Shown here piece by piece: positions 11,801-22,311 of a stretch of 64,000 bases of DNA (its first letter is position 1; each line of letters opens with the position of its first letter). Source of the DNA: Naganishia liquefaciens. Taxonomy: Eukaryota > Basidiomycota > Tremellomycetes > Filobasidiales > Filobasidiaceae. The notes under the pieces are model-generated. The model did no database searches, was not told the origin of the DNA, and saw only the letters and a program-made list of their open reading frames with translations. The DNA is taken from positions 248,001 to 312,000 of the forward strand of contig BLZA01000040.1 of the NCBI GenBank assembly GCA_013423385.1, written 5' to 3'. Position numbers and translations under genes: made by a program.

Positions 11801-13791
11801 GCCAGCAAGTACTACAAGACGGATGACGAATTGGTCACTGCGTCTTTGAGACGGGTCGCAGGAAAGTTCGAATTGCTCGAGAGGATTCTTCCCAAGATGT
11901 TCGCAACCGGTCACAAGGTTCTGATTTTCTTCCAGTGGACGACCGTGATGACGCTTGCCCAAGAATGGATGACGCTCAAAGGTTGGAAGAATTGCCGACT
12001 GGATGGCAGTACCAGCGCCGATGTGCGACAGGACCTCTTATCGACATTCAACGATCCATCATATGGATACCAGGTCTTCTTGCTGTCCACCCGAGCCGGC
12101 GGTCTTGGCCTCAACCTACAGTCCGCTGACACTGTCATCTTGTATGACTCCGATTACAATCCCCATGCGGATCAGCAAGCGCAGGATCGAGCCCATCGAA
12201 TCGGACAAAAGAAGGAAGTTCGAGTTCTCCGATTGGTGACCTCAAACTCTGTTGAGGAGGGTATTGTCGAAATTGCAAAGCGCAAGCTGGCGATGGACGG
12301 ACAGATCATCCAAGCTGGTAAATTCGACGGTCATAGTTCGGCCGAGGAGCGTGACAACTTCTTGCGAACCTTGCTGGACCGAGAGAACGAGGATGCCGAA
12401 GAAGACGCTGAACCGGATGAGGAGACCTTGAACGAGATCCTGGCTAGATCCGAAGAGGAGATGGAAATTTTTGCCAAGATGGACGCAGAGCGAAAGCAAA
12501 GCGAACTTGATGGACTTCCGCGATTGATCACAAAAGAGGAGCTGCCCGAAGCGTACACTCGAGACTACCCGCCGCCCAGCCAGCTCGCGCTCGACGTCAT
12601 CGAAGAGGATCTTGGCCGCGGACAGCGATCCCGAACTTCGGTAAATTATCAAGAAGAACAGAATGAATTGGATGAGTTGTTGATGGAGCCCGTGAGCGAC
12701 AACGAAGATGCTGCACCGACGCGTCGCAGCCGAAAGCTCAAAGCCAAGCTGCCCAGTGCAGCTCCGTCTCAGAACAATTCTCGACTGGGATCCCCGTCGA
12801 AATTCAAGTCTGAAATGGACGACGACAATGACAGCGCAGTAGGAAACACCGCTCGTGGCCGCAAGAGAAAGGAGACTTCCATGACCGCTTCCAATGCCGA
12901 TGACGACGTGAAAGATGTCAAGCCTATCGTAAGTTACAGATGTATCTGTGAGCCACATTCAGACTTTGAGCTCGGTGTTCTTGTCCTTTCAGAAACGAGC
13001 ACGCGTGAACACAAACGCCGGTGGTCCACGTGACATGACGCTCGAGTTGGCAACCATGCGAGCTGTCATGAACAAGATCAACAACTACAAGAATGCTCAG
13101 GGCGAAGACATTGTGTGGCCTTTCCGTAACAAGGTCCCGGTCGAGGTCAGTGCTGCTCAAAAGAGGAACGGTCATCACGCTGACGAATGACTTGCCCTTC
13201 CCTCAGACTCCGCTATACTACGAAGTCATCAAGCGGCCAATGTGGATGGGCAAAATACGCAACCAGATCACACGATACACTTCTCTCGAAGACTTCCGAC
13301 GGGACTTAGCTCAAATCTGGGAGAACGCGATCACCTTCAACCAAGAAACCGCCGAAGTCCATCAGTGGGCTCTGGAGCTTCGTGGAGTCTTTGAGCAGGC
13401 ATGGGCTGAACGCATGGCCGAGTATGAAGCCCAACGGCGCGCGCGGGATGAAGCCGATGGAAACATCGATTCCGACGCTAATGCAAACGCCAACGCTGAG
13501 GACGAAGATGTTGCAATGACGCCTGCAGCTTCGAGCACAACCGGAGCCGGTGACGATGTCTCATACAGCGGAGCAAGCGGCAACCGTCCTCGACTGAACT
13601 TGACTCTCAACCGCAACATGAACAGCAATACGGCAAGCCCTGCACCATCAGGACGCGGCCGAGGTGGCAGTCGCGGCCGTGGCGGACGTGGCCGCGGCGG
13701 GGCTCGTTCTGGTCGAAAGCGTATCATGGATAGCGATGATGCCGAAGACGATCAAGATGCCGAAGATGCCGAGGACTCGGATGATGATTGA
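8868..13791 (+). CDS. SNF2: SWI/SNF or RSC catalytic ATPase, SNF2/STH1 family
   Basis: Seven exons (8868-9214, 9272-10754, 10816-11217, 11279-11607, 11683-12928, 12993-13145, 13207-13791) give 1,514 residues. The ATG at 8868 is used; the in-frame triplet before it is GTG. Domains in order: QLQ ([18 protein letters not shown], about residue 150), HSA ([19 protein letters not shown], about 410), helicase ATPase lobe 1 ([42 protein letters not shown]), lobe 2 ([40 protein letters not shown]), SnAC ([22 protein letters not shown]), an RG-repeat/AT-hook-like patch, and a bromodomain ([27 protein letters not shown]) near an acidic tail. It slides or ejects nucleosomes in the nucleus. From sequence alone I cannot say whether it is the SWI/SNF or the RSC ATPase; many basidiomycetes appear to use one protein of this kind. 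Confidence 0.95.
10755..10815 (+). other. GC-AG intron inside the Walker A motif of SNF2
   Basis: The donor is ATG|GCAAGT rather than GT. Splicing to the AG at 10815 restores DEM-GLGKT, the nucleotide-binding loop. No GT donor nearby gives this result. Reading through runs into an in-frame stop at about 10800. Confidence 0.9.
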
Positions 13792-14587
13792 GAATGAGAA
13801 AAGAAGACCGAAAGAGCCTGGTTGGCAGCTCCTTTCCTCAGAGCCACCTTTGTGATACTCGCTCAAGCGACACCTTCAATGTGTACTGCCAATATGTGCA
13901 GTGTTGTATAAATGTTGTACGCCATGATGCATCGCCCAATGGCCATGGCATCCGCATCAAGCCATCTGATAGCATGATTGATTGTTCACCTCGCTTGGGC
14001 TGCAAGCGATATGATGCACGTTCCCTGGTGACCCAGAGGGATGTCAGCGCGACTTCGGTAGGACAACACAGCATCGTAGTGCTGTATCGATATAGCAAAA
14101 AAGCGATATACCAGCTTGGCTCCGTGTCCAGAGTCGGTCGAGATGACGCGCCCCTGAAACGCGCGGATGACCCTCGATTGAGAAAAGGCACCGCTTTCCG
14201 CAAGCGAATGAAGCCCAAACATCTGATAGAGATTGCAGATACAACCTCTACCATACCGCCGAGCTCAGCCGTGAATTGGAATACTTGGTGACTAGCTGCC
14301 AGGAGTGCACAATAGGACGGTGGTGCTCAGTAGGATTCGTCATTAGGAGAAAGGAAGACGATTTGCCGATCGTCGTCAAGTCATCGCATCCTCGCACACA
14401 GCTCGGAACGCGTGAACACGGTGAACCCATCTCGACTGCAATCCGACAGAAGGGAGTCCTCTTTGAAGCGGGCATACACAAAGGCCCAAGCCAATATCAC
14501 CATCAACCGCGAGTTCGCTCGAGTTCCTTCCGGATCCCTTTATCTCGCACTTCAGCGGTCACCTTCGGTCAAATATACATCAACACC
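13792..14587. other. intergenic, SNF2 3' end to CHS7 5' end
   Basis: Roughly 800 bases. Several overlapping open frames exist on both strands but none shows a family motif, plausible splice partner or biased composition. I see nothing else in it. Confidence 0.35.
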
Positions 14588-16229
14588 ATGTCTGAAGGTC
14601 ATTCTGCACCAGTAAAGTTCGGCTCATTCGAGGCCGTCTGTGAACATGCGGCATTGCTCGTCTGTCCGCTGTTACATACGCCGCATGGCGTCGAGCCGGA
14701 TTGCTATGGCAGAAACGTGCAATTGGGATCGCAGTTGATTTTCCAGCCAGGTGAGCCCCGTAGGCAAGAGTAGGGGCCCGGTACACGTAGACTCAATGGA
14801 CGCCGTCGGCGGAATACGACTTGCATTTTGTGCAAGTCTGCTGCCGTGGTGTCGTGCGCACCCATTGATCCGCGATACATAGGCTGCTACACCACCCGTC
14901 CAACGTTTAGTTACTAACCATTTTTGCCGTCGTAGGTACATGCTTCATACATATTGGCGCATTAGGCATGACTGTCATCATGATTTACCACGTCAGATCT
15001 AAGTATACCGCCGTCGGTCAGTCAAAGAGGATCTCTTAACGGCGCTTAGTTGCTCATTTTCGAATCATCGTCATAGGCCGCAAAGAGATCCTATTATTTT
15101 TCTACATCTACTTTGTCCTTTCATTACTGGCAATCTTCCTCGACAGCGCCATCATTCCGACAGCCAACGCAGTCTATCCAGTAAGCTGCCTTGAAAGTGC
15201 CCGTCAAGCGGTCTGTCTGAATCTCGAAATCGCTTGTAGTGGTTCACCGCAATCTACGCTGGTCTTGTCGGTGCTCTGTATTGGTGTCTTTTGGTGAACG
15301 GCTTCGTCGGTTTCCAATGGGCGGAGGATGGTACACCGATGAGTCTTTGGGTGCGTTAGCACGATCCGACTCTGATGTTTTTCGCTGATTCAGGAATTTC
15401 GTGCAGTTCATCCGTGTGTCAACGACAGTTGTCGGTGTCATCTGTTTCTTCGTTTCCATCGGCACCTTCAAGAACGTCGCGCTCAAATACGACAATCCGA
15501 TCGGACTATGGATCACGTATCTGATCTATCCGGCGGTTTGCGTTGCCATCTACACCGTTAGCCAATTGATTTTGGTGGTGCGGACTCTGGACGACAGATG
15601 GGCGATCGGCCATATCGTGAGTTCGACTTTGCCCCCGACGCGAATCTTTTTGCCGGCGTGCTCAAATTCAATCTCGCAGCTTTTCGGCTTGGCTTTCTAC
15701 GTTATCGGCGTCGTTTTGCTTCTGGCGTTCTCGAACAAGATCTGCGAATCCGTTTCCCATTACCTCGATGGGATATTCTTTTTCCAACTCTGTATGCTGT
15801 TCAGTGTGATGATGGTCTACAAGTACTGGGACTGTAAGTTTCCTCGATTGTATGAGATAGATATTACTGATTATGCAATCATCAGCCATCACGAGAGAAG
15901 ATCTGGAGTTCTCGGTCGGTTCCAAGGCATCCGTTTGGGAGGTTAAGGATCCACTGTTGCCTGTAAGTCAATCGAAATCGTCCTAAAATGAAGAGGGGAG
16001 CTTATCGCCTTTCTGTTTCGCGCTCTAGCCAAACCCCGACTACGTAGATGAAGATCAGTCTGCATATCACGGAGCTGGCGGATCTCTCGTTGGCGGCGTG
16101 TCTGGCAACAGCTATTACGGCAACATCGGTTCCTTACCCAGGAGTAATACATATGCTGCCAGCAATGTATCTGGGTATACTGGCCGATATCAACCACAGG
16201 GCGGAAACTCTGGAGGATACGGCTCATAG
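14588..16229 (+). CDS. CHS7: chitin synthase export chaperone
   Basis: Eight exons (14588-14750, 14936-15016, 15077-15180, 15240-15350, 15407-15616, 15680-15833, 15886-15962, 16029-16229) give 366 residues. Chs7 is a multi-spanning ER membrane protein needed for the folding and ER exit of chitin synthase, and so for chitin deposition. Family landmarks: [19 protein letters not shown], a conserved Cys-containing segment ([12 protein letters not shown]), [19 protein letters not shown] followed by [19 protein letters not shown], then [18 protein letters not shown], and [17 protein letters not shown]. About seven hydrophobic spans are visible. The C-terminus is a Gly/Ser/Tyr-rich hydrophilic tail. 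The first intron (185 nt) is about three times the local norm, and I found no C/D or H/ACA motif in it. Confidence 0.95.
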
Positions 16230-16435
16230 GAATGACGTTCACCCGAAGTTATGTGGACGTCACGCTGGACCATTCATGACCTGTTTTCATAGACGATTTC
16301 CTGCGCTACCCTGTACCGAGTGTTCAGTGCGCGCCTTCACGATTCTTCTGTAATATGATGCCACATGATTCAATGCATAATGTAGCTTTTTTAATTGACA
16401 AGTTGTTCATCTGCTTGGAGCCGCCTCCGCCCGCG

Positions 16436-19144
16436 CTAGTCCCGCCTTCGATATTCGCGGGGTGGTGTGCGTGAGTCTGGTCTCCTTCGAGGCGGTGACC
16501 TCGAGTCGCTCGAATATCTCCTTCGCGGCGGCGGCGATCGCGAATCAGAAGAGTACCTTCGTCTCCTAGACGGCGGAGACGGCGAGCGCGACTGCCGCCT
16601 GTATCGAGAACCACTATCGCGACGATCTGGGGTGGACGACCGTCGACGTCTGTATCGAGAATCATTTGAAGAGCTTGAGTCAACAGAAGAATCGCTGTCG
16701 GAGCTGGTATCGGAACTATCAGAGTCAGAGGACGAGTCGCTGTCAGACGAGTCGCTGTCTGAAGACGACCCGGCTGCGAGAGCAGCTTGCCGCTGAGCCA
16801 TAAGGACTTTGGGGGCGTTCTGCGGGATAGGCGTGCGATCAGTGATTGCTTGGCGACTCGATGGTCGTAACTTACCTGCAGCCAGGTTCGCATGTCCTCT
16901 GTAAGTACACCCAATCCGATCGAAGTGAAGTAGTTGATGGAGAACCTCGTGTTTTTGGGATTGTCCTTGGGGAAAATGCCGACCAGGGCGGGTTGCAAAT
17001 CCGGCTCCTTGAACCTTGCTGCCATCTGTTTGATGCCCATCTCCTCCAGCATCTCTTGCATCAAGATCTTAATGAAGATTCGACTTGACGATGTCGTTTC
17101 CTCCTCGTTCATGTGTACAATGTGAAGGACGGCCCATGATATGGCATCGGAGGCCAGGAGATGTCCGAAGAAACGTCCAATGTTTCGCAGTTTATTAGTC
17201 TCGTATCGGTGGATGGTGTCATAGTATTTCGAGAACGCCTCCTGGAAGTTGTCACACCAGACTCGACCAATCTTGCAGAATCGTTCACCGATAAGGCCGT
17301 AGAATTGAGAGTACGAGCGCTCTTGCGAACAACATTCGATGATCATATTGCAGAGCTCGATCTGCATAGCAGATTTGTTAGCGGGGCTTTTCACGTGCGC
17401 ACAACTTTTACGCACCTCGTTCCCTGCCGGGATTTGGACATTCAACAGTTTGTGAACAGCTTCTTCAAAGTTGAGCGAATTCATGATTGTAAGATAGATG
17501 GTTCGTCGCATGTTGATCAGATCTGTTTCAGTCATATCTTGGATTCCTTCTTTTTCGGGCGCAGCTGGATGGGCAAATTAGCGACTGCCCATACAACGCT
17601 GTCATGTGTTGAAATTACGTACCTTGCTCATCCTCGTCCGAATCATAGTCACTGCCTGATTCCTCATCCTCTGAATCACTGTCTCCCAAAATTTCCGCCT
17701 TGATCTCGGCATACTTGCGCTCATTTTCTTCATATTTAGGATCAACCTTGAAGAGATCTGGAAAGCGCGATAAGCAGGTCAGCTGATTTGTCGGGGTCGG
17801 AATGAAGAAATGTCCTACTCAGCCCCTCTTGAACTTGCAACTCGTCGTCTAGAGCGATGCGATGCGTTATTTGCTCCTCCTCCTCTACAAGGTCCAGCCC
17901 TTCGGGAATGATGGGATTGTCCTTGAACTTGTCCCTTCGAACCTGGAACAATACTTCAATCATGTATTGTGTCCTTTTATCAATAGCTCCCTCGTGCAAA
18001 ACTGCTCGGAATCGCTCAAAGACGCCATTGTTGGCTTTGGGCGAGTTTTCCGCCAAGAAGGCTCCTACTTCTCGCATGAAACCGACGGCGATTTCCACGC
18101 TGTCGTCCGTTGGCTTTTCAAGGAGGAGTACGAGAATTTGAAGTGCGACAATCTCGTGAGCGACAGCTTGGTTGACAAGATGCGCGATGAATGTCGAGGT
18201 CGCGTGGCAGACAATCTGAAAAAGAGGGTGAGTCTTCCTGTGACGTCGAGGCTTAGCAGGGCACTGACCTTGTCGTCCCTCTTGAAAGCTCTTCTGAACT
18301 GACTAATCAACCTCACTAAAACCAATTCTCCGACCATGGGCAATTTTGTATTGACGATCGCAGTCAGAGCTGCAAAAATTGGAGTGAATGGTAGCGAGGA
18401 TGCCTGAGCCTTCATGATCGACCTTGCGTATAGACCGCGTCCTCTGATGAGGTTTTCATTGAATAGCTCGGGCACGACATGCTTGATATTTGCGACGTTG
18501 ACCTTGAGGAATGGAGTGAAGTGTTACTAACGCGGCTCAGAAACCGTGTATTCTATGAACATACCTTGTTGATCAAACCGTTGATACTCTTCCTGAGCGC
18601 ATCCCAGCTCATCCTCTGGTATTCCGGCGATGATTTATCTTTTGCAGCCTCGGCCTGCATCGCCCTCAACCTCGAAGGCGGAATATACGCACCACCCGCC
18701 CTCGTGCCCAACAGCTTGGCAAACTCTGCCTTCGCATCAAACTGCTTTTCCGCCTCGGTTCTGACAGCCACCCGGTTGTCCGCATCTCCAACATCATTCG
18801 CGAGTTGCTGAGCGGCGAGTTGACGTTCTCGCTCGCGACGACGAACGGGGTCCACGTCGTGGACGCGCGGAAGTGGGATCTCGGGATTTACCCGCGATGC
18901 AGCGGTGATACTCGCGGGAGCTTGCGCCGGAGGAGGGGATCTAGACCGACGACGTCGCGTCGGAGGGGACATCGGGCGATCGCTTCGGGGCCTTGGAGAG
19001 GCAGATCTACGAACGCATATGAGTAGAGCTTCACAGATATTGAAATAATGCTGGTACTCACCGCTTGCGTTTGCCATTAGGACCATCGTACCTTTCCTCC
19101 CTGTCTTTTCCATCGACAGATACTGGCGAAGGCGATCGCGACAT
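16436..19144 (-). CDS. CWC22: pre-mRNA-splicing factor CWC22
   Basis: Eight exons (19144-19062, 19006-18565, 18502-18269, 18215-17819, 17757-17623, 17564-17416, 17361-16876, 16819-16436) give 769 residues. CWC22 is a spliceosomal protein required for the first catalytic step; in animals it recruits eIF4A3 to deposit the exon-junction complex. Visible: a charged N-terminal SR-like region, the linker GGAYIPPSRLRAMQAEAAKD, a MIF4G domain (MSWDALRKSINGLINKV, LIRGRGLYARSIMKAQ, LPMVGELVLVRLISQFRRAF, LNLFKVDPKYEENERKY) and an MA3 domain (RRTIYLTIMNSLNFEEAVHKLL, CSQERSYSQFYGLIGERFC). The C-terminal 120 residues are an Asp/Ser run followed by RS/RRRYSS repeats (16436-16800), the classic nuclear-speckle tail. 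The intron at 17415-17362 is 54 nt and stop-free in frame, so retention would add 18 residues. The gene converges on CHS7 with about 200 bases between the stop codons. Confidence 0.95.
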
Positions 19145-19961
19145 GATTCTTCGTCGTCAGCGTCGGTCGAGTACCTCAACGACCGTCCACTTGGAAATAG
19201 CCTGAACGTCGACAATCGCTCTCACAGCCGCTCTAACCTTGTGATATTGTGGAGACGCTCCTCTGCGCTCAGGGGCTGTCTCGATGCCAGAGGGCTTACG
19301 GCGCGGATCCGAGGAGCGATTAGTCAGGAATCCTCCCGGCGGGTCCGCGCTAAGTTCTAACTCTAACTGCTCTTGCTAGCTACCAAAAGTTACTGCTGTA
19401 CTTGTTCAAAATTCACTACTTGTGGAGGTTCCCTTGAAGTGCCAAGACGAAACCTTGACTATAAAGTGGAATTGTTATCGTTTTGTCGAGCCATCTTAGG
19501 AAATTTGAACGCTCCAAGTAGGCGGAAACGGCGTCTCGTCGCCGATTGCCCGAAGATTCGCGCCTAGTACATATCTCATTCCTCGTCGATTCCCGATGGT
19601 CTTCTGGACATGCCCTGCGCGGTCTGTGTCGGTATGGCTCTGTAACGTGAACCATGGGTGAATTGCCGCGATCCACATGTAAGCCAAGGGGTGACGCCGA
19701 AAGTCATTGCTTCTGTGGCATTTCTGAGTACTCGTAAGTACTGGTGCGGTCAATAATTAATGTCTCAGGTCGATCGCTTTTGCATGCGAGGAGCTCCCAG
19801 GTCGCTCGCATTTGAGTGTGGTTTCATCAAAAGTATGCTTGCCAACAGTAAATCAGTAACCCATTCTCTCCACCGCGATCTCCTGCTTTGCGGTCTCACA
19901 ACCTATCCTTCACATACGATCGGCTTCGATCCTTCCCTGACGATCGCCCTCGAGACGAAAA
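19145..19961. promoter_or_regulatory. head-to-head intergenic, CWC22/DUF262 gene
   Basis: About 820 bases without a supported gene. It lies between two divergent start codons, so it should contain both promoters. No TATA box or repeat stands out. Confidence 0.35.
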
Positions 19962-21761
19962 ATGAACGTTGACGTCAAAGAGGATGATGAGCTACTACAG
20001 GAGGAACTCGAAGAAGACGATGAGGATTTAACGGAAGAAGAGGGAGGAGCAGCCTTTGAAGCTCCACAAGGACTCATCGTTGGCGCTCTGAAGCAACCGA
20101 ACACCAAAATCGTAAGTCATCTCTGTTGACTGAATTAAGACCCGCAAAGTTGAAACAGCAGCTGTTTCCAGTACAACGTCAAGCATCTGAATGGTCAGTC
20201 ACAGTTCACGAGATTGCAGTAAAGTATACTTACATCAGCTGGATTTCTTCCTATAACAGAACTCATGCACTTTGGGGAGATTGACTTGGAGCCAGAATAT
20301 CAAAGGGACGTCGTATGGTCCGATCTTCGCCAGGAAGCCCTTATCGACTCTCTCTTTCACAATTATTATATTCCACCGATTCTCTTCGCCTTGCGAGTGG
20401 ACGACGATGGAACGGAGCGACGCACGTGCAGTAGGTTCTTTCATCGCTGGATATGTCGAGCGACCACTGATCTTGAGTTCTGATCGTAGTTGATGGCAAA
20501 CAAAGATTGACTTCGATAGCGCTGTTTATGAGTGGACTGGTAAGTCATGACATCCATACAGTATTAGGGTTTCTGACTGTTCACTCATGAATTTAGATAC
20601 CCTGTGAGTCGAAGATGGGCATCATGACCCTTTTCGCGCTGATGCATTTCACCTGATTCGTAAGGGAGACCAAAGTAGGTTAGCCTTGGCGCCCTCTTCG
20701 CAGGTCGCCGACTAATATGTTTCGGACTCGGAGAAACGGGCCAGGCAAGGGTAAAAAGTACTGGTATGTGATACCGAACGGTCAAGATCCAAAGGGGAAG
20801 AAAGTACTTCCGACAAAAGAAAAACGTCTATTCGATACCAAGACGATTGTTTGTGGTAGGCTCACCTCGTCTGCGTTTTGTATCTGTTGGGTACACTAAC
20901 CATTGATCAATAGCTGAATTCGAGAGTTTGCCGGAAATGGCCGAGAGAGACATCTTCCGTGGGTACTGGGCTGACTGCAATGGTGCCCAAGACGCTGACA
21001 GCGAACGATTTGCTCCCAGAACGAGTACAAATGGGCATGGCCCTCACACCAGCAGAAAAGCTTCAAGCCCTCAATACACCCTACGTCAAATACATATCGA
21101 CTCTTCTGCAGCAGTATATTCACGAACCGCAGTCAGGCATGACACTTTACCTGAACGACTGGGATCGCGCGCGCGGCAGGGATTTCCAGAATCTGACCAT
21201 CATGATGTCCCTCATCGAGATCTATCCGGAAAAACGGAATAATTTTGCCGCGAGCAGTTTGCAGAGTTGGCTTCGCCGGACAGATCCGATAGAGAACGGC
21301 TTGAAGAAGAAAATGGAGGCAGCGCTGGAGTGTATGATCGAGATCGCGAGGGATTACCCAGAACATTCCGTCACTATTGTTTCACGGAGAATGTCACCGC
21401 TTGGTAAGCAATTCATGCTACTACATTGACGGACGCCAATTGAGCTTTCTGGCCATTAGAATTCTGTTTCTTCGGCTTGATCTGTCATGTTTTGAGCGAG
21501 TACTATCTTCCAAGCCAAATCGCACAGCTTTACGGGCAATTCCGCATGCATTTGCGGAGCACGAATGAAAGGGGTGTTAGAGCCGACGCAGGCACGATTG
21601 CCGACAGCTACAAGTGGATTGAAAGAGTGCCGAAGAGAAAGCGCTTGGCTCGACCAACAGAGGAGCCGAATGGTACAGCCAGCCCGAGCAGAGGTGAGCT
21701 GCAGCAGACTGCCTGTGATCCAGATGCTAACGCTCAGGACTCTGTTCAGCGAAACGCGTAA
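19962..21761 (+). CDS. DUF262-domain protein (ParB-like/GmrSD N-terminal fold), eukaryotic
   Basis: Nine exons (19962-20111, 20172-20193, 20260-20430, 20490-20539, 20597-20603, 20745-20855, 20914-20958, 21020-21403, 21460-21761) sum to exactly 414 codons. The N-terminus is a highly acidic leader (residues 1-30). The DUF262 core follows: YQRDVVWSDLRQEALIDSLF, YYIPPILFAL and the hallmark DGKQRLTSI, equivalent to the DGQQR motif of DndB/GmrS-like proteins; then KKYWYVIP, DIFQRVQMGMALTPAEKLQA, and a helical C-terminal part ending in a basic KRKRLARP stretch that could be a nuclear signal. In bacteria the DUF262 half of GmrSD binds and hydrolyses nucleotides during cleavage of modified phage DNA; its function in fungi is unknown. 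The 7-nt exon at 20597-20603 (IPC junction) is the least certain call, though it is required for frame. The protein lacks the DUF1524/HNH nuclease half. Confidence 0.85.
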
Positions 21762-21789
21762 GAAGGTCAGCAGAGACTACGGACAATGA

Positions 21790-22029
21790 CTATGCTGCCG
21801 CCCCGATGCGTTTAAACCAAGGATCGTTCATCACAACACGTTCCGGTCGGTAGTGCGTCTTCGACAAACGCCCTGCCATCATGGGCTTTATAACAACTCT
21901 AGGATCAAGATCCAACGGCAAGACAATTCGCCTCAGCTCTGTCACCAACTTCGGTAGGCCCCGTAGTCGTCGCCTGCCATGGAGTTCACACCAGCGCCCC
22001 GGTATCATCAACAGCATTCCTCGAGTCAT
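21790..22029 (-). CDS. small basic hypothetical protein, 79 aa
   Basis: The open frame on the minus strand starts at an ATG at 22029 and ends at 21790, only 28 bases from the stop of the convergent DUF262 gene. A TATATAAG lies on the same strand at about 22083-22076, some 50 bases upstream of this ATG, which is why I prefer it to the longer frame reaching 22227. The product is rich in Arg/Lys/Pro (RGLPKLVTELRRIVLPLDLD, GRLSKTHYRPERVVMNDPWF), which could suit a mitochondrial ribosomal or other RNA-binding protein, but I do not recognise it. It could also be a chance frame. Confidence 0.35.
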   Translation of the reverse strand: MTRGMLLMIPGRWCELHGRRRLRGLPKLVTELRRIVLPLDLDPRVVIKPMMAGRLSKTHYRPERVVMNDPWFKRIGAAA

Positions 22030-22311
22030 ACAGAGTGTCACAGGCGGCCCTAGCCTGGCTGCCGCTATTAGATGCCTTATATACCCAACACCCATCGCGA
22101 GCATCATGTGATAATAGTAATAGAATTTGCAGGTCAGACCCGCTCGCTGTTGTGCCTCGTTTCGGTTTCTGCCGTAAAGCTCGATTACAGCGCCATCGCC
22201 GCCTTGAAAGGCCTGCAGTAGTTGCAAAGCGAAGATTCTCCCTGATATCCTGAGATGGTCATATGCTTGACTACGGCATACAATGGCTCAACACGTTGTT
22301 CTTTGCCTCGA

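Noticed and set aside
13800-14580. Open frames of 130-165 codons between SNF2 and CHS7
   Set aside because: They overlap in several frames on both strands, have no motif and give no consistent splice structure.
14751-14935. CHS7 intron 1 (185 nt) as a snoRNA host
   Set aside because: No C/D-box pair or H/ACA-like motif found on reading.
16324-16435. Long minus-strand frame reading through the CWC22 intron 7 to 16324
   Set aside because: It is read-through of an intron and leaves the RS domain frame; the spliced frame ends at 16436.
16440-16800. Asp/Ser and RS codon repeats as a possible microsatellite or repeat element
   Set aside because: They are the coding sequence of the CWC22 RS tail.
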